61,589 bases of DNA. It comes from Kitasatospora humi. GTDB taxonomy: Bacteria; Actinomycetota; Actinomycetes; Streptomycetales; Streptomycetaceae. A program made the position numbers and the translations under genes. Shown piece by piece: positions 32,233-41,300 of this stretch. Numbering within the stretch: position 1 is the first letter of the stretch; every line of letters starts with the position of its first letter. The stretch lies in assembly GCF_020907985.1 (NCBI RefSeq), contig NZ_JAJJPA010000040.1:1-61589 (forward strand), in the 5' to 3' direction. The notes under the pieces were generated by a model. The model was not told the origin of the DNA. It saw only the letters and a list, made by a program, of their open reading frames with translations, and made no database searches.

Positions 32233-33174
32233 TCAGAAGCCCAGCTTGCGCAGCTGCTTGGGATCCCGCTGCCAGTCCTTGGCGACCTTGACGTGCAGGT
32301 CGAGGTAGACCGGGGTGCCGAGCAGGGCCTCGATGTGCTTGCGGGCGGTGGTGCCGACGTGCTTCAGCCGGGCACCCTTGGCCCCGATCACGATGGCCTT
32401 CTGGCTCTGCCGCTCGATGTAGACGTTGGCGTGGATGTCCAGCAGCGGGCGGTCGGCGGGGCGGTCCTCGCGCGGCAGCATCTCCTCGACCACCACGGCC
32501 AGCGAGTGCGGCAGCTCGTCCCGGACGCCTTCGAGCGCGGCCTCGCGGATCAGCTCCGCCACCATGATCTGCTCGGGCTCGTCGGTCAGGTCACCGTCCG
32601 GGTAGAGCGGCTGGCCCTCGGGGAGCAGCTTGGTGATCAGGTCCGCGACCAGCTCCACCTGCTTGTCACCGACCGCGGAGACCGGGATGATCTCGGCCCA
32701 CTCGATGCCCAGCTCGGCACCCATCGCCTGGATGGCGAGCAGCTGCTCGGCCAGCCGCTTGGAGTCCACCAGGTCGGTCTTGGTGACGATGGCGACCTTG
32801 GGGGTCTTCTTGATCTCGGCCAGTTCCTTGGCGATGAAGCGGTCGCCGGGGCCGATCTTCTGGTCGGCGGGGAGGCAGAAGCCGATCACGTCGACCTCTG
32901 CCCAGGTGGTGCGGACCAGGTCGTTGAGCCGCTCGCCGAGCAGGGTGCGGGGCTTGTGCAGACCCGGCGTGTCGACCAGCACCAGCTGGGCGTCGGGGCG
33001 GTGCACGATGCCGCGCACGGTGTGCCGGGTGGTCTGCGGGCGGTCGGAGGTGATCGCGACCTTGGTCCCGACCAGGGCGTTGGTCAGGGTCGACTTGCCG
33101 GCGTTGGGGCGGCCGACGAAGCAGGCGAAGCCTGATCGGTAGGGGGTCGCCGGGGTCAAGGAGGAGTCGCTCAT
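32233..33174 (-). CDS. era: GTPase Era
   Basis: Ribosome assembly GTPase acting on 16S rRNA and the 30S subunit. The 313-residue protein has the GTPase signature GRPNAGKSTLTNALVG, switch TSDRPQTTRHTVRG, DTPGLHKP and TKTD. The KH domain VVVEEML ... NVYIERQSQKAIVIGAKGAR is at the C-terminus with the ending KDPKQLRKLGF. The start ATG 33174 follows GGGAG by 10 bases. It is the last gene of the phoH-ybeY-CBS-CDA-small protein run. Confidence 0.96.
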   Translation of the reverse strand: MSDSSLTPATPYRSGFACFVGRPNAGKSTLTNALVGTKVAITSDRPQTTRHTVRGIVHRPDAQLVLVDTPGLHKPRTLLGERLNDLVRTTWAEVDVIGFCLPADQKIGPGDRFIAKELAEIKKTPKVAIVTKTDLVDSKRLAEQLLAIQAMGAELGIEWAEIIPVSAVGDKQVELVADLITKLLPEGQPLYPDGDLTDEPEQIMVAELIREAALEGVRDELPHSLAVVVEEMLPREDRPADRPLLDIHANVYIERQSQKAIVIGAKGARLKHVGTTARKHIEALLGTPVYLDLHVKVAKDWQRDPKQLRKLGF

Positions 33175-33229
33175 GGGGACCATTCTCCCTGATCGGTCGC
33201 GGCCGCCCGACCGCCGCGACCCCGCCGGG

Positions 33230-33379
33230 TCACTTGCCGCGCAGCGCCACGCCGATCACGGTGAGCAGCGCCAGGCCGCCGGCCACGCAGGCCCAGACCA
33301 CCGAGTGGTGGGTTTCGTGCCAGCGGCCCATGGCCATCACGAAGGCCAGCACCGCGGCGAAGAACGAGAGAGCCCCCAT
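33230..33379 (-). CDS. Small membrane protein, 49 residues
   Basis: It starts MGALSFFAAVLAFVMAMGRW and then HETHHSVVWACVAGGLALLT, with two hydrophobic segments separated by a His/Glu loop and ending ALRGK. It should be an inner-membrane hairpin with both ends on one side. The start codon lies in one arm of a long inverted repeat and no ribosome site is seen. A GATAAT hexamer 12 bases ahead may be a -10, giving an almost leaderless transcript. It sits 55 bases from era and 68 from the degenerate deaminase gene. No function is known. Confidence 0.7.
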   Translation of the reverse strand: MGALSFFAAVLAFVMAMGRWHETHHSVVWACVAGGLALLTVIGVALRGK

Positions 33380-33421
33380 GGCTGGTGAGATTATCCGATG
33401 ACATCACCGGCCATGGGGGCT
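33371..33421. promoter_or_regulatory. Long inverted repeat over a start codon
   Basis: Arms AGCCCCCATGGCTGGTGA (33371-33388) and TCACCGGCCATGGGGGCT (33404-33421) pair over 17 of 18 positions. The left arm contains the start codon and first codons of the 49-residue membrane protein. If transcribed, the hairpin would hide the start; otherwise it may be a protein-binding palindrome in the promoter. Confidence 0.7.
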
Positions 33422-33447
33422 CCCCCACACCGTCTTCGAACGCGGTC

Positions 33448-33789
33448 TCAGGCCTCGACCCGGGAGCGGAGCACCCCGTCCGGCCCGGCCATCAGCAGCG
33501 GGGTCCCGCTGCCGCCCAGCTCCCGCACCACCGCCAGGTCGACCGGGTTGGGCTCGCCCGCCTCCGTCACCACGGCCGCCGCCTCCAGCCCGCCGGCACC
33601 ACTCGCCTTGGCCATCGCCACGGCCGTCTGCACCGCCGTCAGCGACAGCGACGGCAGCACCACCGCGCCCGCCACATAGGTGCGCCCGGTCTCGTCGCGC
33701 ACCGCCGCGCCCTCCGCGACCCCGTTGCGGGCCCGGATCGAACGGGCCAGCGTGATGATCTTCTGGTCTTCCGGATCAAGCTCAGTCAT
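33448..33789 (-). CDS. Cytidine deaminase-fold protein lacking zinc ligands
   Basis: A 113-residue protein aligned by length and pattern to the cytidine deaminase core: helix ITLARSIRARNGVAEGAAV, then ETGRTYVAGAVVLPSLSL and helix TAVQTAVAMAKASGAGGLEA, then AAVVTEAGEPNPVDLAVVRE. In active enzymes the second block has a Cys/His-Ala-Glu motif and the later one PCxxC. Here no Cys or His is present, so zinc-dependent deamination is not possible. A binding or regulatory role is inferred. ATG 33789 is the better start. It lies in the conserved era region. Confidence 0.8.
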   Translation of the reverse strand: MTELDPEDQKIITLARSIRARNGVAEGAAVRDETGRTYVAGAVVLPSLSLTAVQTAVAMAKASGAGGLEAAAVVTEAGEPNPVDLAVVRELGGSGTPLLMAGPDGVLRSRVEA

Positions 33790-33888
33790 GGGGCCGAGCA
33801 TAGGCGGCGCCGCTCCTGCGCCGCACTCTCCCGGGGCACGACGAGGCCGTCAGGGCCGCCCTGCCGAGCAGCCTCGATCGCCGGCCCC

Positions 33889-35211
33889 TCAGTCCTCCGG
33901 ATCCGCCTCCTCGACCTCGCGGCGGACCGGGGCGGCCACCACGGTGCCGATCCGGTTGCGGCGGCCGGCCGAGCTCTCGGCGGTCAGTGCGATGGCCGCG
34001 AGGTGGCCCGGATTCTCCTCCGGCACCGGGATCTCGCAGCACGAGCCCGGGATCGGCACCCGGCCCAGGTGCTTGGCCAGCAGGCCGCCGACCGTCTCGA
34101 CGTCCTCGTCCGCCAGCTCGATCTCGAACAGCTCGCCCAGGTCCTCGACCGTCAGCCGGGCAGTGATCCGGAAGGTGCCGTCCCCGAGTGCCTCCACCGG
34201 CGCGATCTCCCGGTCGTACTCGTCGGTGATCTCCCCGACGATCTCCTCCAGGATGTCCTCGATGGTGACCAGCCCGGCGGTGCCGCCGTACTCGTCGATC
34301 ACGATCGCCACGTGCGAGCGCATCTGCTGCATCTCCCGCAGCAGGTCGCCGGCCGGCTTGCTGTCCGGGACGAACACCGCCGGGCGCATCACGGTGTCCA
34401 CCTGCTCCGCCTCGGCGTCCCGGTCGACGTGGGTGAGCCGGACCAGGTCCTTGAGGTAGACCATGCCGACCACGTCGTCCTCGTTCTCCCCGACCACCGG
34501 TATCCGGGAGAAGCCGGAACGCAGGGCCAGGGTGAGCGCCTGGCGCACCGTCTTGTGCCGTTCGATCATCACCAGGTCGGTGCGCGGCACCATCACCTCG
34601 CGCACGATGGTGTCGCCCAGCTCGAACACCGAGTGCACCATCCGGCGCTCGTCGTCCTCGATCAGGTCGTCCTGCTCGGCCAGGTCCACCAGCGCCCGCA
34701 GCTCCGCCTCGGAGGCGAACGGGCCCTCGCGGTAGCCCTTGCCCGGGGTGAGCGCGTTGCCCAGCAGGATCAGCAGCCGCGGGATGGGCCCGAGGATCCG
34801 GGCCAGCGGCAGCAGCACGTAGGAGGAGGCGGTGGCGGTGGTCAGCGGGTGCTGCCGGCCGATGGTGCGCGGGGAGACGCCGACCGCCACGAAGGAGACC
34901 AGCACCATCACCCCGAAGGCCACCAGCACGCCCTGCCAGGTCTCCCGGAAGCTGCGCACGCAGACCACGGTGACCAGCACGGCCGCCGCCACCTCGCTGG
35001 CCACCCGGATCAAGGTGGCCAGGTTCAGGTACCTGACCTGGTCCGAGGCCAGGGTGAGCACCCGCTGCGCGCCGCGCCGGCCGCTGCGCACCGCCTCCTC
35101 GGCACGGAACCGGGAGACCCGGGAGATCCCGGCCTCCGCGCAGGCGGCCAGCCAGCCGAGCATGACCAGCAGGAACGCACCGACCAGGAAACTCGTACTA
35201 TCGCCACTCAT
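33889..35211 (-). CDS. DUF21/CBS-domain membrane protein (CNNM/CorC type)
   Basis: A 440-residue membrane protein. The N-terminal DUF21 region has three or four TM segments (FLVGAFLLVMLGWLAACAEA, then VAAAVLVTVVCVR and others). Two CBS domains follow near residues 200-320 (REVMVPRTDLVMIE; QMRSHVAIVIDEYGGTAGLV), then the CorC/HlyC domain ending in GRRNRIGT. CNNM relatives take part in magnesium or cobalt homeostasis. It overlaps nothing and follows ybeY by seven bases, a conserved neighbour. Role in metal efflux is inferred from the family. Confidence 0.92.
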   Translation of the reverse strand: MSGDSTSFLVGAFLLVMLGWLAACAEAGISRVSRFRAEEAVRSGRRGAQRVLTLASDQVRYLNLATLIRVASEVAAAVLVTVVCVRSFRETWQGVLVAFGVMVLVSFVAVGVSPRTIGRQHPLTTATASSYVLLPLARILGPIPRLLILLGNALTPGKGYREGPFASEAELRALVDLAEQDDLIEDDERRMVHSVFELGDTIVREVMVPRTDLVMIERHKTVRQALTLALRSGFSRIPVVGENEDDVVGMVYLKDLVRLTHVDRDAEAEQVDTVMRPAVFVPDSKPAGDLLREMQQMRSHVAIVIDEYGGTAGLVTIEDILEEIVGEITDEYDREIAPVEALGDGTFRITARLTVEDLGELFEIELADEDVETVGGLLAKHLGRVPIPGSCCEIPVPEENPGHLAAIALTAESSAGRRNRIGTVVAAPVRREVEEADPED

Positions 35212-35217
35212 CGCGGG

Positions 35218-35712
35218 TCAATGGGTGGTGGGGGCCGGGGAGATCCCCGACAGCCCGCGACCGGCCCGCCAGTCGTCGAGGATCCGCTTCTGGAGGCCGA
35301 ACATCACCTGCTCCTCCTCCGGCTCCTCGTGGTCGTAACCGAGCACGTGCAGCACGCCGTGGACGGTGAGCAGCTGCAGCTCCTCGTCCATCGAGTGCTC
35401 GGAGGGCGCAGCCAGGCCCTGGGCCTTGGCCACCTCCGGGCAGAGCACGATGTCGCCGAGCAGGCCCTGCGGCAACTCCTCGCCCTCCTTGCCCGGGCGC
35501 AGCTCGTCCATCGGGAACGACATCACGTCGGTCGGACCGGGCAGGTCCATCCACTGGATGTGCAGCTGCTCCATCGCCTCGGCGTCCACCAGGATCACGG
35601 ACAGTTCGGACAGCGGGTGGATCCGCATCTTGTCGAGGGCGAAGCGGGCGACGTCGAGGATGGCCTCTTCGTCGGCCTCCCAACCGGACTCGTTGGCGAT
35701 GTCGATGGACAT
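35218..35712 (-). CDS. ybeY: Endoribonuclease YbeY
   Basis: Metal-dependent single-strand RNase needed for 16S rRNA 3' maturation and ribosome quality control. The 164-residue protein carries the diagnostic zinc motif HGVLHVLGYDH near residue 118 and the conserved LPGPTDVMSFPMDE block. It follows phoH by 14 bases and precedes the DUF21/CBS gene by six, so it is in the same operon. A functional link to PhoH RNA helicases is known for several bacteria. Confidence 0.96.
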   Translation of the reverse strand: MSIDIANESGWEADEEAILDVARFALDKMRIHPLSELSVILVDAEAMEQLHIQWMDLPGPTDVMSFPMDELRPGKEGEELPQGLLGDIVLCPEVAKAQGLAAPSEHSMDEELQLLTVHGVLHVLGYDHEEPEEEQVMFGLQKRILDDWRAGRGLSGISPAPTTH

Positions 35713-35725
35713 GACGGGGGGTGGC

Positions 35726-36835
35726 TCAGCTTTCGGTGCGATGGGGCTGTCGGGGGGTGCGGCCGCGGGGACCGCGCGGGGCCGCCTTGCGGGGCGCGGG
35801 GGCGGCCTCGTCGGAGTTCGCGGCGTCCCAGCGCTCGTAGGCGTCCACGATCCGGCCGACCAGCTTGTGGCGGACCACGTCGGTGCTGGTCAGGATCGAG
35901 AAGTGGATGTCCGGGATGTCCGCGAGGATCTCCTGGACCACCTTGAGGCCGCTGCGGGTGCCGCTCGGCAGGTCGATCTGGGTGGTGTCACCGGTGACCA
36001 CGACCTTGGAGTTGAAGCCCAGGCGGGTCAGGAACATCTTGATCTGCTCGGGCGAGGTGTTCTGCGCCTCGTCCAGGATGATGAAGGCGTCGTTCAGGGT
36101 GCGACCGCGCATGTAGGCGAGCGGGGCCACCTCGATGGTCCCGGCGGCCATCAGCCGGGGGATCGAGTCCGGGTCCATCATGTCGTGCAGCGCGTCGTAG
36201 AGCGGGCGCAGGTACGGGTCGATCTTCTCGTACAGGGTGCCGGGCAGGAACCCGAGCCGCTCGCCGGCCTCCACCGCCGGGCGGGTCAGGATGATCCGGT
36301 TGACCTCCTTGGCCTGCAGCGCCTGCACGGCCTTGGCCATCGCCAGGTAGGTCTTGCCGGTGCCGGCCGGGCCGATCCCGAAGGTGATGGTGTGCCTGTC
36401 GATCGCGTCGACGTAGGACTTCTGGTTCAGGGTCTTCGGACGGATGGTCCGGCCCCGGTTGGAGAGGATGCTCTGGGTGAAGACGGCGGACGGGCTGACC
36501 GCGCCGTCCGGGTCCTCCGCGCCGCTCTTGAGCATCGCGATGGACCGCTCCACCGAGTCCTCGGTCAGCGGCTGCCCGGTGCGCAGCACCAGCATCATCT
36601 CGTTGAACAGCTGCTTCACCAGGGCGATGTCGGTCCGGCTGCCGGTGGCCGTGACCTCATTGCCGCGGACATGGATGTCGGTGTCCGGGAAGGAGCGCTC
36701 GATCACCCGCAGGAGGGAGTCGGTGGCACCGAGCAGGGTGACCATCGGGTGCTTCTCGGGGATCACGATCCGGGCGCTGGAGCCGTCGCCGCCCTGGGCG
36801 CTGGTCTGTGCGGTGTCACTCATCGGTTCGCTCAT
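35726..36835 (-). CDS. phoH: PhoH-family ATPase
   Basis: A 369-residue ATPase/RNA helicase-like protein. It has a small N-terminal KH-like domain (GATDSLLRVIERSFPDTDIH, GNEVTATG), then the PhoH core with Walker A FGIGPAGTGKTYLAMAKAV, TRPAVEAGERLGFLPG, Walker B DAFIILDEAQNTSPEQIKMF and the sensor region LTRLGFNSKVVVTGDTTQID. The C-terminal tail is Arg/Pro-rich. Products of this family act with YbeY in RNA processing under stress. ATG 36835 was taken as the start, though 36823 is also possible. Confidence 0.94.
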   Translation of the reverse strand: MSEPMSDTAQTSAQGGDGSSARIVIPEKHPMVTLLGATDSLLRVIERSFPDTDIHVRGNEVTATGSRTDIALVKQLFNEMMLVLRTGQPLTEDSVERSIAMLKSGAEDPDGAVSPSAVFTQSILSNRGRTIRPKTLNQKSYVDAIDRHTITFGIGPAGTGKTYLAMAKAVQALQAKEVNRIILTRPAVEAGERLGFLPGTLYEKIDPYLRPLYDALHDMMDPDSIPRLMAAGTIEVAPLAYMRGRTLNDAFIILDEAQNTSPEQIKMFLTRLGFNSKVVVTGDTTQIDLPSGTRSGLKVVQEILADIPDIHFSILTSTDVVRHKLVGRIVDAYERWDAANSDEAAPAPRKAAPRGPRGRTPRQPHRTES

Positions 36836-37016
36836 GGGTTGGCCCTGGGGCCTGTCTCATCCCATCCGTGGTCTCGGGGTGCCGCTCGGTCTTCCGGGGT
36901 CACCAGGGTACGCCGCGCAGGTGTTCGTTGTGGCACGGCCCGATCGATGGTGCGGCACGGCCGGGGATGGTGCCAGTCGTTTTCGGGTGCCCGCGCGGCG
37001 CGCTGCTCGCCCGGCG

Positions 37017-37934
37017 TCACCGGCGGCGCGGCACCGGCACCCTGGCGAGGTCCTCGGCGACCACCAGTTCGCCGTCGAAGTGCTCCCCGGCCTCGGCCAG
37101 GTGGCCGGCCGGGTCGGGGTAGCGCTGCGAGAAGTGGGTGAGCACCAGGGTGCGGACCCCGGCCGCGGCCGCCACCCGGGCCGCCTGGGCGGCGGTGAGG
37201 TGGCCGTGCTCCTCGGCGAGGTGGGCGTCGGCGCTGAGGAAGGTCGCCTCGATCACCAGCAGGTCGGCGCCGTCGGCGAGCCGCTCGACCCCCTCGCACA
37301 TCCGGGTGTCCATCACGAAGGCGAACCGCTGGCCCCGGTAGACCTCGCTGACCTGGTCGAGGGTGATGGTGCGGCCGTCCACCTCGACGGCGGCGTGCCG
37401 CTGCAGCTTCCCGACGACCGGGCCGCTCAGGCCGAACTCGGCGAGCTTCCCGGGGAGCATGCGCCGCCCGTCCGGCTCGATCAGCTGGTAGCCGTACGAG
37501 TCCACCGGGTGGGACAGCGCCACCGCGTTCATGGTGAACGGGGCTCCGGACGTGGGGACGGGGCCGGACGACGTGATCGGGGACGTGTGCAGCTGGGCGG
37601 TCTCGTGGTAGGCCGTGGCCTGCCGCAGCCGGTCGAAGTAGACCTGGCCGCTCGCCGGGTAGTAGGCGCGCACCGGGTGCGGCACCTTGTCCAGGTTGAT
37701 CCGCTGGATCACTCCGGCCAGGCCCAGGCTGTGGTCGCCGTGGAAGTGCGTGACGAAGATCCGGGTCAGGTCGGTGGCCGAGACCCCGGCGTGCAGCATC
37801 TGCCGCTGGGTGCCCTCCCCCGGGTCGAACAGCAGGCCCTCGCCGTCCCAGCGCAGCAGGTAGCCGTTGTGGTTGCGGTGCCTGGTGGGCACCTGGCTGG
37901 CCGTGCCGAGGACGACGAGTTCGCGGTTGCTCAC
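37017..37934 (-). CDS. rnz: Ribonuclease Z
   Basis: Endonuclease that removes the 3' trailer of tRNA precursors. The 305-residue metallo-beta-lactamase-fold protein has VTHFHGDHSLGLAG as its metal site, LSHPVDSYGY, DTRMCEG and the C-terminal VLTHFSQRY. The short (single-domain) length of about 300 residues is the bacterial RNase Z type. The phoH start is about 180 bases downstream with no gene between them. It precedes no obvious operon partner but shares the direction of the block. Confidence 0.95.
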   Translation of the reverse strand: MSNRELVVLGTASQVPTRHRNHNGYLLRWDGEGLLFDPGEGTQRQMLHAGVSATDLTRIFVTHFHGDHSLGLAGVIQRINLDKVPHPVRAYYPASGQVYFDRLRQATAYHETAQLHTSPITSSGPVPTSGAPFTMNAVALSHPVDSYGYQLIEPDGRRMLPGKLAEFGLSGPVVGKLQRHAAVEVDGRTITLDQVSEVYRGQRFAFVMDTRMCEGVERLADGADLLVIEATFLSADAHLAEEHGHLTAAQAARVAAAAGVRTLVLTHFSQRYPDPAGHLAEAGEHFDGELVVAEDLARVPVPRRR

Positions 37935-37938
37935 GGAA

Positions 37939-38298
37939 TCAGACCATGCCCTCGTGGAAGGCCAGGCCGCCGAGCACGTGCACGTGGGCGTGGAACACGG
38001 TCTGGCCGGCGCCCGCGCCGGTGTTGAAGATCAGCCGGTAGCCGTGGTCGGCGATCTTCTCGTCGGCGGCCACCCCGGCGGCCTCGGTCAGCACGGCGGC
38101 GGCGAGCTCCGGGTCGGCGGCGGCCAGCGTGGCGGCGTTCGGGTAGTGGTCCTTGGGAACCACCAGCACATGGGTGGGCGCCTGCGGGTTGATGTCCCGG
38201 AAGGCGAGGGTGCGCTCGGTCTCGCGGACCACGGTCGCCGGGATGGCGCCGGCGACGATCTTGCAGAAGATGCAGTCGGGGTCGAGCTGGTCGGCCAT
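37939..38298 (-). CDS. HIT-family nucleotide-binding protein
   Basis: A 119-residue small hydrolase-like protein. It has the N-terminal CIFCKIVAG with zinc-type Cys pair, RDINPQAPTHVLVVPKDHY, and the histidine triad QTVFHAHVHVLGG near the end. Family members remove AMP, often from adenylated compounds; the substrate is not known. The start ATG 38298 follows GGGAG. It is separated by about five bases from the rnz start and follows the tricorn-like gene on the same strand. Confidence 0.93.
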   Translation of the reverse strand: MADQLDPDCIFCKIVAGAIPATVVRETERTLAFRDINPQAPTHVLVVPKDHYPNAATLAAADPELAAAVLTEAAGVAADEKIADHGYRLIFNTGAGAGQTVFHAHVHVLGGLAFHEGMV

Positions 38299-38367
38299 GG
38301 GAAGGGCTCCCGGTAGGTCGGCGGCGGATTGCTGACGTTCCGCCAACCTACCGGAAGCACTTGCGGC

Positions 38368-41300
38368 TCAGGGCAGCGGCGGCGGGGTCCTGGCCGGCTG
38401 CTCGGCCAGCCCGGCGAGCGCGATCCGCACCGCCTCGACCAGTTGCGGGTCCTCGCCGGCCGCCCACTGGTGCGGGGCGATCTCCACCTCGACGTCCGGG
38501 GTCACCCCGCGGTTCTCCAAGCCCCAGCCGTACCCCTCCATCCACGGCGCGTACTTGGGCTGGGTGATGCCGGTGCCGTCGACCAGGCTGTACTTGCTGT
38601 CGATGCCGATCACGCCGCCCCAGGTACGGGTGCCGACCACCGGACCGATGCCGAGCGCCTGGATCGCCGCGTTGACGATGTCGCCGTCGGATCCGGCGTG
38701 CTCGTCGGCCAGCGCCACCACCGGGCCGCGCGGGGCGTCGTTCGGATAGCTCTCGGCGGTGGCCACGTCGCGGGCCACCCCCCAGCCGACGATCCGCCGG
38801 CTGAGCTTCTCGATGATCAGCTGCGAGGTGTGGCCGCCGCTGTTGCCGCGCAGGTCCACCAGCAGGCCCTCCCTGGCCACCTCCACCCGCAGGTCGCGGT
38901 GGAGCTGGGCCCAGCCGGCGCTCATCATGTCCGGCACGTGCAGGTACCCGAGCCGACCGGCGGACAGTTCGCGGACGGCGGCCCGCCGCCCGGCCACCCA
39001 GTCGTGGTAGCGCAGCGCCTCGTCACTGGCGATCGGCACCGCCACCGGATGACGCACCGTGCCGTCCTCCTTCCGCACCGTCATCTCGACCGGCCGGTCG
39101 GCGGTTCCGGCCAGCAGCGGGGCCGGCCCGGTCACCGGGTCGACCGGGCGGCCGTCCACGGCGAGCAGCGCGTCGCCCGGGCGGACCGCCACTCCGGGCT
39201 GGGCCAGCGGGGAGCGGGCCCGCGGGTCGGAGGACTCCCCCGGCAGTATCCGGGCGATCCGCCAGACGTCGCCGTCGCGCTCCAGGTCGGCGCCGAGCAG
39301 CCCCTGCGGACGCGAGGCGTGGCCGCTGCGGCCCGGCGGGGAGACGTAGGCGTGCGAGGTGCCCAGCTCGCCGACCACCTCCCAGAGCAGGTCGACCAGG
39401 TCGTCGTGCGAGCCGAGCCGCTCCACCAGCGGGCGGTACCGGGCCAGCGCGCCCGCCCAGTCGAAGCCGCCCAGGTCGGCCCGCCAGTAGTTGTCGCGCA
39501 TCAGGCGGCCGTTCTCGTCGAACATCTGCCGCCACTCCGCCGCCGGGTCCACGGTGATCCGGAGCCGGGCCAGGTCGACCCGGGTCTCGTCGTCCTCGCC
39601 GGCCGTGCGGTCGGCGGGGACGATCCGCAGCTCGCCGCCGTCCAGCACCGCCAGCCGGCTGCCGTCGCCGCTCACCTGGAAGGCGTCCAGGCTGTCCACC
39701 AGCCGCTCGGCCCGCAGCTTGCGCAGGTCGAAGCGCTCCAGCACCGGGCCCGGACGCTCGTCCTCGGGGGTGGCGGCGTCGTCGCCGAGCTCGCCGACCA
39801 CCGGGTACCTGGTCCACAGCAGCCCGTCCTTGGCGGCCCGCAGCGTGCCGAACCGGCCGCCCTCGACCGGGAACGCGACGATCCGGTCGGCCAGCCCCTC
39901 CAGGTCGACCACCGTGCCGGCGGGCTCCGCCCCGGCCTCCCCGGTCGAGTCGCCGTCGGCCTTCTCCCCCTTGTCGGCGGACTTGCCCTCCTCGCCGTCG
40001 GCCGGCCGGCCCAGCCGCTGCGGCCCGAACGGCGACGGGGTGTCGGCCGCCAGGGTCAGCAGGTAGGGGCGGGCGCCGGTCGGGAAGCCGAGGTCGAAGC
40101 TGTGCGCGTCATAGACCGGGTCGAAGTTGCGCAGCGACAGGAAGGCCAGGTGCCTGCCGTCCGCGGTGAACGCCGGCGAGGTGTCGACGAAGCGCTGCGG
40201 GGTGGCCTCGGCGACCGTGCCGGTGGCGAGCTCGGCCAGCATGATCTGGCGCAGCGACCAGGGGCCCAGGGCCGGCTGCGACCAGGCCAGCCAGTCCGAC
40301 TCCGGGGCGAAGGCCAGCCCGCTCACCTCGCCGTCCCGGCTGCGCGCCAGCTCGCGCACCGTGCCGTCGGCCAGGCCGACCAGCAGCACCCGGCCGTCGT
40401 GCGCGGCCACCGCCGCCTGCCTGCCGTTCGGGGCCACCACGAGGGAGAGCACCCGGCCGAGTCGGCCGGCGGCCAGCATGCGGCGCTCCGCCCCGAGGAC
40501 GTCCGGGGCGTACTCCAGGGCGTCGTCGCCCTCGGCGTCGGTCACCCAGAGCGCGCCCTGCGGGCCGTCCTCCTCGGTGGGCGGCACCACTCGGGCCAGC
40601 CGGGCCCGCACGCCGGGCGTCTCGGACAGCACCCGGGCCGGCCCCTCCCGATGGGTGAGCCAGTGCACGGTGCCGCGCACCACGACGGCGGCGGCCCGGG
40701 CAGTGGCGTCCGGGGTGGCGGTCTCCACCCGGCCGGCGGCGGACAGCGGATAGGGGCGGCGGCCGGTGCGCGGGCCGGCCGGGGTGACCTCCAGCCGGCG
40801 CGGGCGGGCGTCCGCGTCCAGGCTGTCCAGCAGCCAGAGGTCGCCGGCACTGTGCCAGACCACCCGGGTGCCGTCGGTGGCGGCGCCCCGGGCGTAGAAG
40901 TCGCCGTCCGGGGTGTGGCGGCGCAGGTCGGTGCCGTCGGGGCGGCTGGAGTAGAGGTGGCCGCACCCCTCGTGGTCGCTGAGGAAGGCGATGCGACCCC
41001 CCTCGTCCCCGTGGGCGACCCAGAGCGGGGACTCGATGTTGCCGTTCAGCTCCTGGTGGATCCGGTGGAACTCGCCACCGGTGCTGCCGATCCACAACTT
41101 GCCCGCGGTGCCGCCCCGGTAGCGCTTCCACCGGGCCGGCTCCAGCGAGTAGGCGGAGAGCAGGAGCACGGCGTCCGAGTCCGGCGCGAAGGCCAGGTTG
41201 CCGATCGGGCCGTAGGGCAGCCTGCGCGGGCTGCCGCCGTCCAGCGGCACCGCGAAGGCCCAGGCCTGTCGGCTGGTCGGCTGGCCCGCGCTGGTGATCG

